This document shows, in pieces, positions 1-12,100 of a DNA stretch of 64,000 bases (position 1 is the first letter of the stretch; the number at the start of each line of letters is the position of its first letter). Both the position numbers and the translations under genes were made by a program. The notes under the pieces are model-generated. The model had not been told where the DNA came from. It saw nothing but the letters and a program-made list of their open reading frames with translations, and did not search any database. Source of the stretch: Quillaja saponaria (Eukaryota > Streptophyta > Magnoliopsida > Fabales > Quillajaceae); NCBI GenBank assembly GCA_029379385.1, contig CM055613.1, forward strand, positions 17,502,001-17,566,000, written 5' to 3'.

Positions 1-3000
1 AAAAAAAAATGCAAGTATATAAAGTAAATAAATATTATATTAATATGTATACATAAATTATATAGATACAATTAAATTAAAACTTGGTTGATTTGAAGCT
101 TGACTTTATCTTGTATAAATTTTTAGTGGAACACATATAAATCAAGTAAACTAGATTAAATAAACATTTACATATATATATACATATACAATCAAGAAAT
201 TAATACACACCACAAATAAATAAACGTTATATAAGTGGCAAAAAAATAGATACCACATGTATATGTATATGCGTATACACTTTACTTTTCTATTTGACTT
301 TTCTAAATACTTTTACATATTTTCTCATTTTTATTGTACCTTTTTATTCCTTTTTCTTTATGGACACTTATTTTCCCTTCTTTGCTTCGTAATTTTCCCA
401 TTTTCCCCCTATTTTCGGCTGCTCAACTTTCAAGCCTTGTAGCCGAGTTTCTAGCAGCTATAGTTAGGATTCCCCTTGCCATTTTCCTTGTTGTGTCTAG
501 CCCTCCTCTTTTCCTTCTAGATGTGATTGATCAAGGAGTGTAGTAGCTCTGTTTTGTGTGTTAGCCAATGCCATCTCCTAGAACTGCAACTGTTGGGGTC
601 TTTTTTTTATTTTGGTTAAGGCAGCTCCTTCTCCATGAAGCAGTAGATAAAGGAAACATAAAGGAAACCAACTCAGTTTAACGCTCCCCGCAACAACTTG
701 GTTGGTGATTAAAAGGTATTTTTCAGCAACTTTGTTTCCAAAATTCTCTTTCTTATCTACTCTAAGTTGAAGCTTTCCTTGTAGTTTGATGTTTGGGTTT
801 AGGGATTAAGTGAATTGTGAATAAAAGGATTATGAGCAAAGAGTTAAAGTAGGAATTAAATGGTTAATGCAAAGAGAAAGGTTGGATTAAGTTGTATGGA
901 TGTTGGAATTATGTATAAATACAACTTTTGGGTTATTTTGATTGGTTAAATTAAATTCTAGGTTAAAGTTGGGAATTGAATAAAAGAGTATGAATTAAAG
1001 GTGATTAATGTGGATAAAGTGTTATCAGAGAAAACGTTAGGTGGGATTGTTGTTGTAATAGGTAAGAATGATAGTTAGATTATGAATGGCGTGTGAAATG
1101 AAAACTTGTGTTGATTTGTAGGGATATGTATATATACATATATATATACACACATACATACTTAAGAAATGAAATGAGTGACCTTAAGGAATTTTTCGAA
1201 AAGCCTCAAGGAAACTAATTGTAATATAGTGAATCGTGTGTAGGGATAATGAATTATTCGATAATTCAATTTACTTTGCTTCTATTGACTCTTTTTTTTC
1301 CTTGAGTAAACTACCATTACTTGTGTTTTGTTTGAGGAGTAGTGATAGGATTTGAGTTTGGTGTAGATAAAAGTATAGGAATGTAAGTTTGAAATGATTA
1401 ATTGTGGTTGAGTGATTAATGAAAGGAAAGCAGGGTCAGATTTTATAGGTTAGAGAAATATGATACTTTGGGTATTTTATGGATTGAATTAGTTTAGGAG
1501 TTCTGGAGAGAAAATGTAGCTTATGGTCTTAGAATTATATATGGAAAGTTTTATAACCTAATTCAAGGTATATTTATTGTTAGAGCTGTTGGATTGTAGC
1601 TAGGTTCGTGTTGGATTTTAGGTGAGCTTCAGTCAGTCCGTGTGACTTTGTCGAGGGTTGTGGTTTGAATTAGCTTAAGACATCTGAATAAGAATTGTTC
1701 CCAACTATAATTATAGAGCTTTTTAGGTTTTAATTTTATGTTATTTGTATTTTAGAGTTGTTGGAAGTCATTGTTAAAAATTTTTGAGTCCTGATTGTAC
1801 CTATTTTGGTGTAACTAGTTTTGGAAGAGTGTAAAGGATGAATTAGGAGTGGGGTGATGATTATGAATTGTTTCTAACATCTTGATAAACTATACTAGAA
1901 AGTTTCATAACCTGATTCCTAGTTATGAGAATTCTGTAAGCATTGGAATGCAGTTTTGGTAATTAGAAATTTGTGTGTGTGCCCTATTTGTGTATGTGTG
2001 GAATTTAAGTGGGTTCAAGGCTAATTTTAAAAAGAGAAGTTTCTGAATAAGAAATGTAGCTAACTTCATGAAGATGATGCTTAGATTTGGTTTTACTGAA
2101 TTTCGTTAAGTATATAAGTTGGAACCAAGCATACCTCCAAAGATGGTTGTAAAAATACCTAAGAAGGGTTAACTTTAAATAAATGTATGAAACATAGTAT
2201 CTATAGATTTTTGTAGTTAAAAGGTTATAAACTATAAAATTGACAAACTAAGTAATATTTGAAAATTTTAATTGTAGCTTCATAACGTGTTGTTGAGCCA
2301 ACGATGCGAGTGAATGCAAGAGGAAGTGAAGAGTAAGATCGAAAAACTTGTGAGTGGATAACGTATTCTTTGGTTGCTAAAATATTATGTGTAATTGTTT
2401 ATGTGTATTTGAGTAAATGTGCTTATATTGAGATAAATAAGAATGTGTAGTGCTATAATTGAATTATTTGAATTATGTTTGACATGTGAATTTTTTTTGT
2501 GTTTGATAAGAGCTAATAAAAAGAATTTTTATTCGAATGCTTTTTAGATACAAAATAGAATCTGGGTGTACCTAAGATACTTTGATTTGAAATATTCGAG
2601 TACTCAGCCCTAGTGGGTGGTTATGTAAGGAACATATATTTGGTATGCAGGAGCAAAAACTGTCAGGTATGAGGATATATGGTATGCGAGTACTGAGTTA
2701 CTCTATTGGCTTTTTGTGTGGGTTGAGTGTTTTGATTGATTTGTTTGTATAATGTATTGCATAACATGTGTTTTTAATTTTTATGATTTTGATATTTACA
2801 TACAACGTGGGATTTTAATTATTTTAGATTTTATGTTATTATGAAATTATCTGATCTATATTTTCTATTTATGTATTAAGTAATGCTAGTATCCTTTAGG
2901 TACGTTGTTCCACTCATTGAGTTCTTATGATTTATCCCTCTCTTATTGATATTTTTTAGTAACAGGATCTCAATAAATGTTAATTATCGATACGTGACTT

Positions 3001-3441
3001 ACTGATAATGTGCATCAAGGTATTTCTTCAGGATTACATACTTGATGCCAAATGATGAAAGTTTGTAGTCAAATTAAGGATTTGAGTTATTATGTTTTGT
3101 TTTATATAATAGTCTAATTGTTACTGTTTATAATATTAATGAAGCAAAGCCCATTGTGTATACTGTTACTGTTGTTACTTGGTTAAGTGTAACCAGAGGT
3201 TATGTATGTTAGTACTACTGGGTATGTTCCATTTTATTGGAAAACCTTTGCCAAAATTTTAATTTAAGTATTATGTATTTTTGTTAAATAAGCCTTGTTT
3301 ATTGCTTTGTTTGATATAGCTTTTCATTTGAGTTATAGTTGGTCATATGTCATGTGTGTTTCTTTGGTTTGAAGTTAGGACTACGAAAATTTGGTTACCC
3401 ATTCCTACAGGCTAGTCATGCCTCCATGTGGAGGTGTGACA
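1..3441 (+). mobile_element. Long LTR A of a Ty3/gypsy family, left end not resolved
   Basis: The stretch is colinear with three other long LTRs in the window: the reverse complement of 10132-13148, then 19679-22834 and 23482-26395. Shared landmarks run in the same order. They are a TATATA-rich start followed by a pyrimidine-rich tract (about 250-420), an AACTTGTGAGTGG-like motif (about 2345), 'CTCATTGAGTTC' (about 2915), and the terminus GAGGTGTGACA ending at 3441. No gag, pol or primer-binding site follows, so it behaves as a solo or orphan LTR. The 5 bp after the end are TCATG. I could not find the matching left TSD, and the true left end lies either in the first 200 bases or outside the window. 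Short ORFs here are chance. Confidence 0.72.
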
Positions 3442-4590
3442 TCATGTTTGGCACGTATGCCAAGAAAAAGTGATTAAGGCTATTGTTTCAAAAACATCTT
3501 ATAGACAATTTCAACAAACAACCAAAATTTTGTAAAGATAAAGTTGGGTCAAACACCCAATTATGGAAGGAAATGGATCATCCATATTGTATATTTTATG
3601 AGTATTGGGAGGAATATTGAATATGTGGTCCATTGAGGAATGACAAAAGCAGTCAAAAACTACTTTATACAAAAGATATGATGGCTAGGGGACAAAAGTA
3701 TGTAATTTTACAATTGTAATGAATTGTATTATCTTTTTATATTATCCATTAATGAGTTTTCTTATGTGCATAAAATGTACAAGAAGAAAATAGGTAGAAA
3801 ACCAAGATGCCTATAAGTTTTTAATGCTATGTGCACCAAAAATGATCAGTATATTGTGTAAAGATAACTAGAATATGTCAAAAGAAATTCTCAGAAATCA
3901 AGTTACATGCATTAACACAAAAATTCGAAATCTTATGACTCCCATGTCATTTGTAAACAAATCAATGTAGTTCTTTAAGTCAACTTCAATCCAAACTTCA
4001 GAACTACTAATCAAAAATTCTTTTTCTTCTTTTTCTCGACATCAATGCTTCAAGTTTTTCTCTCAATTTCTCTCTCAAATAGAACCAAATTCGAGTATGA
4101 CAACCAAAATTGGCTTTAACTCTTGTATCTTACTTTTAACTCTATTCTTTTTTAGTTTTATGATTGCATTATGCTAAAATGGAGAAGAGACATATCTCTT
4201 TACCCTCGGAAGCCCTTCAAGTTGCCAATTTCATAAGTTGTATCACGTGTGACCAGCTATTTTCAACGTGCTGTCAGGTTGACATTTGGACATGTAAGCG
4301 ACTAAATCAGCTTTCCACATAGCTTGCTGCTTAACCCAAGTGCAAATGTTTGACTCCTTAAGATCTTCTTTTCAGTTCAACACTTATATAAGTTTGTTAA
4401 GGTGTGTTTACTGTCTTTATCTTGACCATCCACCAAGACATTCCTTGACAACTTATAAATGATATGCAACTCTGTTGATTAATCAAATTGTTCACGAAAT
4501 ACGATAAATCAAAATAGTTTCAAATTGCTTTAAATATTAATTATTTGGCTATCATCAAAATCAAACCAAGGTATTAAACCTAGTTATTTT
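3442..4590. other. Unassigned AT-rich stretch between LTR A and a copia fragment
   Basis: No coding sequence is recognisable on either strand. The part at 4200-4600, read on the minus strand, has the character of a copia LTR: it abuts the protease fragment at 4591-4878 and its reverse complement reads like a start ('GATTTTGATGATAGCC'). I could not match it to the copia LTR candidate at 16937-18238. The rest, about 3442-4200, holds nothing I recognise. Confidence 0.35.
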
Positions 4591-4878
4591 AACATCATCA
4601 ACAAACAAAAAATGTTCTATTTAACAGTTGTCTTGACCTACATTACCTATCCATTGGATCCTTTTTTTGTAGTTGTCTCCAAATATGATAAATTCACTAT
4701 TACTTGCTTTCAATGAGCTAAATTTTCTTTCTCTTCAGTTGCGTGCCTTGAAAATTCATTGTCCAGCACCCATGAAGTCTATTTTTCCTTGCACTTGAGG
4801 TACACCTTCAAATACAATGATCACTATGTCTTTGGAACCCAAACTTTCTTGGCTCTAAAAGTGTTAGTACACGTTATT
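4591..4878 (-). pseudogene. Copia (Tork-like) protease fragment
   Basis: This segment is a second, diverged copy of the antisense sequence at about 15045-15300. Both carry the reverse complement of the copia aspartic-protease neighbourhood (in the other copy W-V-L-D-N-C-C-S-R-H-M-T, cognate of the usual WxLDSGCSRHMTG). The shared stretch starts near 'GTTCTATTTAACAGTTGTC' and ends abruptly at 4878, where the long LTR at 4879 begins. The fragment is therefore the insertion target, or a truncated neighbour, of that chromovirus. It is no longer coding. Confidence 0.6.
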
Positions 4879-5156
4879 TGTCATAACCAAAACCAAAGAC
4901 ATGACCGGCGAATGGATCAGGGTGAACATAGGCCTACCATGACCCAAACAAGCTTACAAAGGTTCTTGAAAACAAAATAAAATTGTAATAGTCTGTTTAT
5001 AACTTGGAGGATCTAAAGGTTATAAACCTGAAATAATAAGATCATAACATCCAAATAGCCATTGATGTCCAAAAGCACATAAAATAATAGAACAAATCCC
5101 ATAATAAGGTTGCAGTGGATTCTAATTTACTAATATACATATACAAATATCTAGAT

Positions 5157-5158
<2 letters not shown>

Positions 5159-5194
<36 letters not shown>
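5159..5194. repeat. Poly-A tract of 36 bases
   Basis: An uninterrupted A run lies inside the 3' LTR. The related LTRs have no such run at the equivalent place. It may be a slippage product or the tail of a short insertion. Its length in an assembly should be treated with caution. Confidence 0.9.
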
Positions 5195-5196
<2 letters not shown>

Positions 5197-5617
5197 AGGC
5201 CTGAGCTGAAACAAATGTTGGAAATACCAAAAAGAAACTTCACATGGACACATTCTCCTAAACTGAAACTCAAAAAACAAGATCAGCTATTTGAAAACAA
5301 AAACATCTACTAATGAGGGTGAGTCACAAAGACTTCGTGAGTAGAAAGTATGTAATGTAATAGGCAGGAAATAAGCTAAAGCAAGAATATTTTAGGCATT
5401 ATACAATGTTAGAACTGTCAAACTACTATACACATAGGGTACAACTAGTTAGCTCTAAACTCCCGCTAACTAGGATGTCAAATCCATCAATTCATATAAT
5501 ATTGAACCCGTAGGTTTTAATGAGTTAATGCCAAAGCCCCACTAACTAGGGTATGAAACTCATTACTACATATGTTAGCCCATACGTGGGTTTAGGGTAT
5601 CCCTCTTTAACTAGGTA

Positions 5618-5709
5618 CTATATTTGAAATACTATGTGTACATAGGCTAACTAATCTCGTTAGCTATATTTGAAATATTATGTGTACATAGGCTAATTAA
5701 TCTCGTTAG
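5618..5709. repeat. Two 46-bp tandem copies within the LTR
   Basis: Two adjacent copies begin 'CTATATTTGAAATA' and end 'AATCTCGTTAG', at 5618-5663 and 5664-5709. They differ at only a few bases. This is a recent local duplication. Confidence 0.85.
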
Positions 5710-7955
5710 CTAATGTGTTCTGACAAGTATTATTCCATAAAAACAATATGAAAGAAAAACATATTATTTGAATAACAAAGAAATGCCAAATTAAAAATTA
5801 AGAAAATCAATGGAAGCATCTCCAAGATCATTATCTAAATAACAAACATTTTGATATTTACTTTTCAAATCAAATAAGTTTATCAAATCTAAAGTCAAAT
5901 ACAATTGTACACCAATAATCAAAATAACATAAATCAACTTTCATTTTAAGTGGCATTGATTTCAAATCTATTCAAAGCATATGTTCAATGACACTTATCA
6001 AATAAGAAAGGATGAAATTTTAGAGTGCTTGTTTTTGATGACTTTGTTCAAGAATGCAAAGTAACTAATAATGATATCCATGTACGCATAAGTGATTCAA
6101 AATGAATTTTTAAAATGTTCAATGGTTCAAATACGCTTTAAAAATCATTTACTTATAAACTTGTTTAAAAAACTTTAAAAATCAAAAGTCAAGTTTATGT
6201 AAAACATGTTTATACAAGAAGTAGTTTCTGAATTGAAAAGTAGTGATGCATATGGTGAATACAATGAAAACACTACACTAAGAACTATCCACTCACAATA
6301 CAAGTAAAGCTTTCAAGAATGTCGAGAACCAAAAGTTATCCAACCGAAGGTGAAAGTCTCCAATAATCGTAGAACAATTTCAAATGATGATACAATAAGC
6401 ATCTTAGAGTCAAACCAAATAACCAAGGATTAGAAGCAATTAGTTCCCCTACAAAGCCTGAATTCAAAGTAAACCCCAAATAACCTATCCTAACCTACAA
6501 GCAAACATCCAAACCAATGAATTCCGAAAGTGACTAAAACATGCTAAACTAACCTTAACAAACTCAAAATAAAAAGTATATAGATATTCTATAGTAAAAT
6601 CATATGCTAAATACAAAGATTCCTAAAGTTTTACAAACCAACGAAAATAGACCTTTTCAAGAGTTTTGCAAATCTTAAAATTTCAAAGTATGTTTTAGAA
6701 TTACTCCTTTGTCCAAATCAACCCAACAATTTCATTTCCCATACTTAAAACAACTTACAATTCAAAACTTCCAAAACTTTAATTTACACAATTTTTACAT
6801 TAAGTTCCCAACCAACGTTTCAACACCAAAAATGACATTATTATAAATAAATTTTCACAACCAAACACCCACACAAATAACCAAGACTTAATTCATGGAA
6901 ATTTCAATAAATATGATTGGGTTAGGATTTCTAATTTAGAAAAAACAATATGAATTCAAATAACCTAAAATTTAATTCAAGAGAGCACTATTCAATCATA
7001 ATTTCAAGACAACAAGAGTATGATTTAACTTGCTATAACTCAAGCAAATTCAAGGTTACAATGAAAGCCCATAAGCTAGCAACTCATCTTGGTGGTTACA
7101 GTTTGTTTGGGTGCCGGAAATAAGCTGGAAATAGAATTGGAAGTGGCTAGAATAGCCACTAAAATCAACCCAAAAAATAGACTGAAGTGTAGGAAACTCT
7201 TAGATGTTTTAGGGTTATTTTGGGGCTATTTTGAAGGTGTTTTAGGTAGCTTTGGAGGGGCTTTGGAGAGCTGTTTTGAGTGGTTTTTTGGAACTAGAAA
7301 TAGGTTTAAAATGGAAGGAAAATGGGCTAAAATAGCTACTTAAAATAGTCCAAAACCAAAATGAAATAATGGCAAAAACAGAGGGGAAATGGAGGTAAAA
7401 TGGCTTTGTTTTGAAAAGGTTGAGAGAGTTGACTTTTAGGTGTTTTAGGATGAGGGTATTAGAGGAGAAAAAATAGGTGGATTTTTAGATAGAAATGAGG
7501 GTTCTTAAAGCTCCCGTGACTACTGCAAAGAAAAGAGAAAGAAGAGCTAGTGTAAAGAGGAGGAAGAAGAGAGAGAAAAAGAGGAAAAAGAGAAAAAAGA
7601 AAAAGGGAAAAAGACAAAAGGAGAAAGGAAAAAAAAAATTGGATAGGGACACTTGTCTTCCATTGTGTAGTCAAAAAGGATTTTTCAAGTTAAAATTTGA
7701 AAACGAGTTTCCAAAGTTTTATCTGATTTAAATGTAAACTCTGAAAGTTTTACCTTGTATAATTTAAATCATGTAAAAATAATTTATTTATTATGTATAA
7801 TGAAAGTGTATGTAATTTACAAAAATAATTTTATCGACTCTAAAATATTCAAAATGATTTTCAGAGCTCATTAAGTTTTTTCTAAAGGGTCCAAAATGTT
7901 TTCACAAAACTTCTAACCTACTAATTGGGCACAGTTGAAATTACAGGTCATCACA

Positions 7956-7968
7956 TTCTGCCCCCTTG
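7956..7968 (-). promoter_or_regulatory. Polypurine tract (plus-strand primer) of the chromovirus
   Basis: On the minus strand the purine-rich stretch AAGGGGGCAGAA lies immediately before the LTR start TGTGATGACC. This arrangement, together with the pol remnant upstream, fixes the orientation of the element and the 5' end of its 3' LTR. Confidence 0.75.
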
Positions 7969-8085
7969 GAAAATTCATTTGAAAAAACACAAATAAAGAA
8001 AATAAATCATTTTATCAAACAATCATATATAACAATAACCAACTAGAAGGAACCTCACTCAATAAACAAATGAGGGTATTTCTCC

Positions 8086-8795
8086 TTCATTTTTTTGCTT
8101 CTACTTCCCAAGTCGCCTCACCTTGTGTGTGGTTACACCACAATACCTTCACCTATGCTATTTCCTTGGTGCAGAGCTTTTTCACTTGGCGATTAAAAAT
8201 AGCCACCAGCTTCTCCTTGTAAGTTATATCATCATTCAACTGAACGACTTACGACTCTAACACATGAGACGGATCTGGTAAGTAAATATGAAGCATAGAA
8301 ACATAAAATACTAGAACAACAACTCCTGCCATATCCCATGGAAAGGCTAAACAATAAGCAACTGCACTAAGATAGGCAAGAATCTTAAAAGGATCAATGT
8401 ACCTCAACATTAGTTCCCTTTCTTTCCAAACCGCATTATGCTCTTTGACAGTGACACACGAAGGAACACATGATCACCAATAGAAAATTCCAAGTCACGA
8501 TGACGGTTGTTGGCATAGGCTTTATACCTACTATGGGCTGCCAAAATACTTCGAATTAAGGAAACTTTCTCGATAGCAGACTCTATCAGTAGCAGATGTT
8601 GACTCCAGTTTACACCTAAGTCCATGACATAAGCACGAAGCATATTTTTTAATGTCTGAATAGCGCGCCTGATTGGTTATTTGTTTGTGGATGAAAGCGG
8701 TGCTCAAATGTAACTTTGTTCTTATCATTTCTTGTAACTTTTTCCAAAATCAAGATATGAATTGAGTACCATAATCAGAAATTATAGAAATGATG
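8086..8795 (-). pseudogene. Ty3/gypsy pol remnant: integrase C-terminus plus chromodomain
   Basis: Minus-strand translation in shifting frames gives, in order: the end of the integrase core (a G-T-Q-F-I-S stretch, then L-H-L-S-T-A-F near 8700), the linker 'RRDLEF'-like segment (8470-8500: R-H-R-D-L-E-F-S-I-G-D-H-V-F-L), 'MRFGKKG' (about 8420), 'VSMLHIYLPDPSH' (about 8270-8300), and a chromodomain-like tail with V-K-V-L-W-C-N-H and E-A-T-W-E-V-E (about 8100-8170). This order is typical of Tekay/Del chromoviruses, where the chromodomain targets integration to heterochromatin. Stops and frameshifts occur throughout, and RT and protease are absent. The break at about 8796 joins pol directly to LTR sequence. 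Confidence 0.85.
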
Positions 8796-9175
8796 GAGGC
8801 AAACCGGAGCTATTTTGGAGGGATTGAAAGGGCTGACTTTGAAGGGTAAGAAGGTATTAGAAGGAGAAAAAGTAGGGACTTTCAGTTGAAAAATGAGGGC
8901 TTTTAAAGCTCTTATGGATGCTACAAAAGAAGAGAGGAAGAAGAGCTAGCATAAAGAGGAGGAAGGAAAGAGAAAGAGAGAGAAAAATGGAAAAAGAGAG
9001 GAAAAAGAGAAAAAGGAGAAAGGAGAAAGAAAAAATAATGTGGATAGGGATCCTTGTCTTTTATTGTGTGATCTAAAAATATTTTTCAAGTTAAAATTCA
9101 AAAATGGGTTTCTAAAGTTTTACCTGATTTAATATAAACTCCAAAAATTGTAAATGTTTAACTTTAAAAACCTTG
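8796..9175 (-). mobile_element. U3 fragment of the second chromovirus LTR (proximal part)
   Basis: The segment repeats 7245-7750 with scattered changes. It includes the 'GGGCTTTTAAAGCTC'-type motif, the purine tract (8930-9035) and 'TTCAAGTTAAAATTC'. It is cut at 9175/9176 by the MULE target site and resumes at 13836. Confidence 0.75.
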
Positions 9176-9184
9176 TACAATTTA

Positions 9185-12100
9185 GGGTCAATTGCACTTT
9201 ACTCCTTTTACCCTTTAACTATTATTCAATTTGTGATGTCCATCATTTTCTTTTACATTGCGGACATTGTACTTGTATTGTTAATTGTAATTAGCAAATT
9301 ACCCAATCCGTTCAAATTTGCCTTTAAAATTATTTAGCCTTGTGTATAATGGCAATCTTGCCTTCACTAAAAAGAAAAAATAACTAAACCCAATTTTTCC
9401 AATTTTGTTTCTTCTTTCACGTTCCAATCATTGTTATTAAATCCCTAAGCTCTGAACAACTAGATTTTCAAGGAGGTAGAACCAAAATCAAATATGATGA
9501 ACAAACTAGATTTATTAGAATGAATAGTGACTATGTTTTTAGTGCTAATCTATTTTATTGTTAATATTGGATGAGGTGCTCTTGTTAATGAAAAAAAATT
9601 AGTATGGTGCTTGATTGAAGGGGATCTGGGTGCTGGTTTGGAAATGTTTGAGAATGAGGCTTTTGTTCCCAAAAGATTGTTGTATTATATAGTTCTATAC
9701 TTCTACCTCCATATGAAGTTGCCTCTAATGTGAGTTTTTCAATGATATGTATGAGTAGGAAACTTAGATGGCTTCTTCTTAAATAAATAATTGATTACTC
9801 CAGTATATGAAGTTGTATATATTTTCTTCACAAGTTACACTAATTGTTTCAGATGAATTTTTTTGTACAATGTCTGAAAACTCAAAATTCAATAATTAAG
9901 ATGTTGTAATCACTTATATTCATTAATTAGCTGAGCAAACCGATGAAAAATTGCATAAAAGCAATGTTACAAGGAAATGAATGAATTGTTTTTGAAAATA
10001 TTGAGGATTATATATTACAAAGAAAGAATGGAAGATTGAAGAAGATGCTTTGGATGTGTTTCACATGGAATTTAACGTTCCTCAAGAGTTTTTTTTTTTG
10101 TTTTTTTTTCTTCTAATAAGTATGCTCTTAATGTCACACCTCACACAGAGGCATGACCAGCCGGAAAAATGGTTAACCATAACTTCGTAACCCGAACTCC
10201 AAATCAAAGAAATGCACACAATTAATGACTCAAATAAAAGTTAAATGGACATTTTATAAAAACATAACTATATACAATTACTCATTTGCTGAAAAGTATA
10301 GTAACTTGATCAAAAATTTCAGCAGAAGTTCCTTGTAAGGTAGAACATGCCTAATAGTACATAAAACATATATACTTGTTTACACAACAACAAGGCAACC
10401 ACAACAACATAATAACAACAAGGAGCTCCGCTCCATTTCATACCACAGAAATTTAACAAACCAGATATTACACAATTCAAAACTCATGACCTAACGCCTA
10501 ATTTGACTACAAATTATTCATCCCATGGCTTCAAGCAAGTGATTCTAAGTGATTACCTTGCTGCAACACTATTAGCAAGTCAAGTGTCAGTCAGAGAAGT
10601 TTGTGGAGATCCTGATACTAAAAAAACATAAATAACAAAGTATGAGTCATAAAAACTCAGTGAGTGAAAAATGTACCCAAAGGGTACTAGCATCAATCAA
10701 CACATAATTATTAGACATATACTGAATAGTTTCATATTAACACAAGTTACAAAGCAATTCAATTTCACACATAAATATATATAGAAAATGTAAAAATCAA
10801 AATCAAAATCAATACAACTCACAAAAGACAATATGCAAACCAATCATGCAAAGCATCCAAAAGGGTCATTAGTTGAAGTAACTTAACACCCGCACAACAT
10901 CCACATATCCTAATCAAAAATTTGCTCCCGCACACCAAGAATATATATAAATTTCTTACATAAGTTAATTGAATATTTTTGTTCAAACATCAAATAATCA
11001 AATCAAAGTTATCCTTCGGGCACCTGAAATATATATATATATATATAATAATTTCATTGGCCTTTATCAAATACAAGTAATATTTCACTTTAATTCATGC
11101 ACACTAACTAGAAAAAATCTAAAGATATAATATCGTTATTACATAATACAACTCAAGGTATTCCACACTTTTACTCAATAATTATACACATACACACAAT
11201 ATTGCAAACACAACTAATATCCAAAAGGTAATATTTTCCACTCACAAAGTTATGGATTTTACTCGACACTTCTTCTTGAGTTTAAATGCATCATCGTATC
11301 AATATTACATTTCAGAGTTAAAATTAAATTTTCTAAGTATTACTTAGTTTGTGAATTTCATAGGTTATAACCCTCTAATTACAAAAATCTATAGATTCTA
11401 AGTTTCTTATATTTATTTAAAATTAATCCCTCTTAAGCATTTTCACAAATACCTTGGAGGCATACTTGATTCTGACTTATATACTTAACCAAATTCAGTA
11501 AAACCAGATATTCAGGAAGTTAGCTACCTTTCTTATTCAGTAACTTCACCTAAATCAGTCTTGAACCCACTCAAATCCATATATGAACACAAACAAGGCA
11601 AAACAAGGAAAACAGAGGTTTTCCATTGCCTGTAACTCGAAATACCACTTTAGCCCTTCAAATAATTGCAACTAATGTACACACACCTTTTTCCAAGTCT
11701 CCCCTTAAACTCTTCTTCAGACATCCCCCACTGGTTTGACCTCTAAGTGAACTAAAATGGAGTTATACCAAACCAAGACACACAATTTTTGGTTACCAGA
11801 ACCAAATTCTAATGCTTATAAAATACTCATAGCTAGGAATAAGATTATGAAACTTTATAGGGTAGTTTAAAAAAATGTTAGGAACAATTCCTTTTCAGTA
11901 TCCAACTCCTAAATCATCATTGAAGACCCTCTAAACTAGTTATACCAAAATAAGTACAACCAGAACCTGAAAACTCTAACAATGGCATCCAACATCTTAT
12001 GGATACACATATCATGAAATTAAAACATTTAAAGCTCCAGAATTGTCCTTTAATATATTAGGAACAATTCTTGTTCAGAGGTCCTAAGCTAAATTAGACC

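Larger units (their letters stand above)
4879..7955 (-). mobile_element. 3' LTR of the chromovirus
   Basis: On the minus strand the LTR starts TGTGATGACC directly after the polypurine tract and ends GGTTATGACA at 4879, giving 3077 bp. The ends are near-complementary to each other, which is common in Tekay-type LTRs. It shares general organisation with LTRs A-D (a GTGAGTGG-like motif near 6290, the '(C)TTCGTGAGT' landmark near 5335) but is a different subfamily. It contains a poly-A tract (5159-5194), a 46-bp tandem duplication (5618-5709) and, near its start, a purine tract of about 100 bp (7530-7640) that creates spurious Lys/Arg-rich ORFs. Confidence 0.72.

Noticed and set aside
7495..7731. 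Lys/Arg-rich ORF of 78 codons
   Set aside because: It is the purine-rich tract of an LTR; the same tract recurs at 8930-9035 without the frame.
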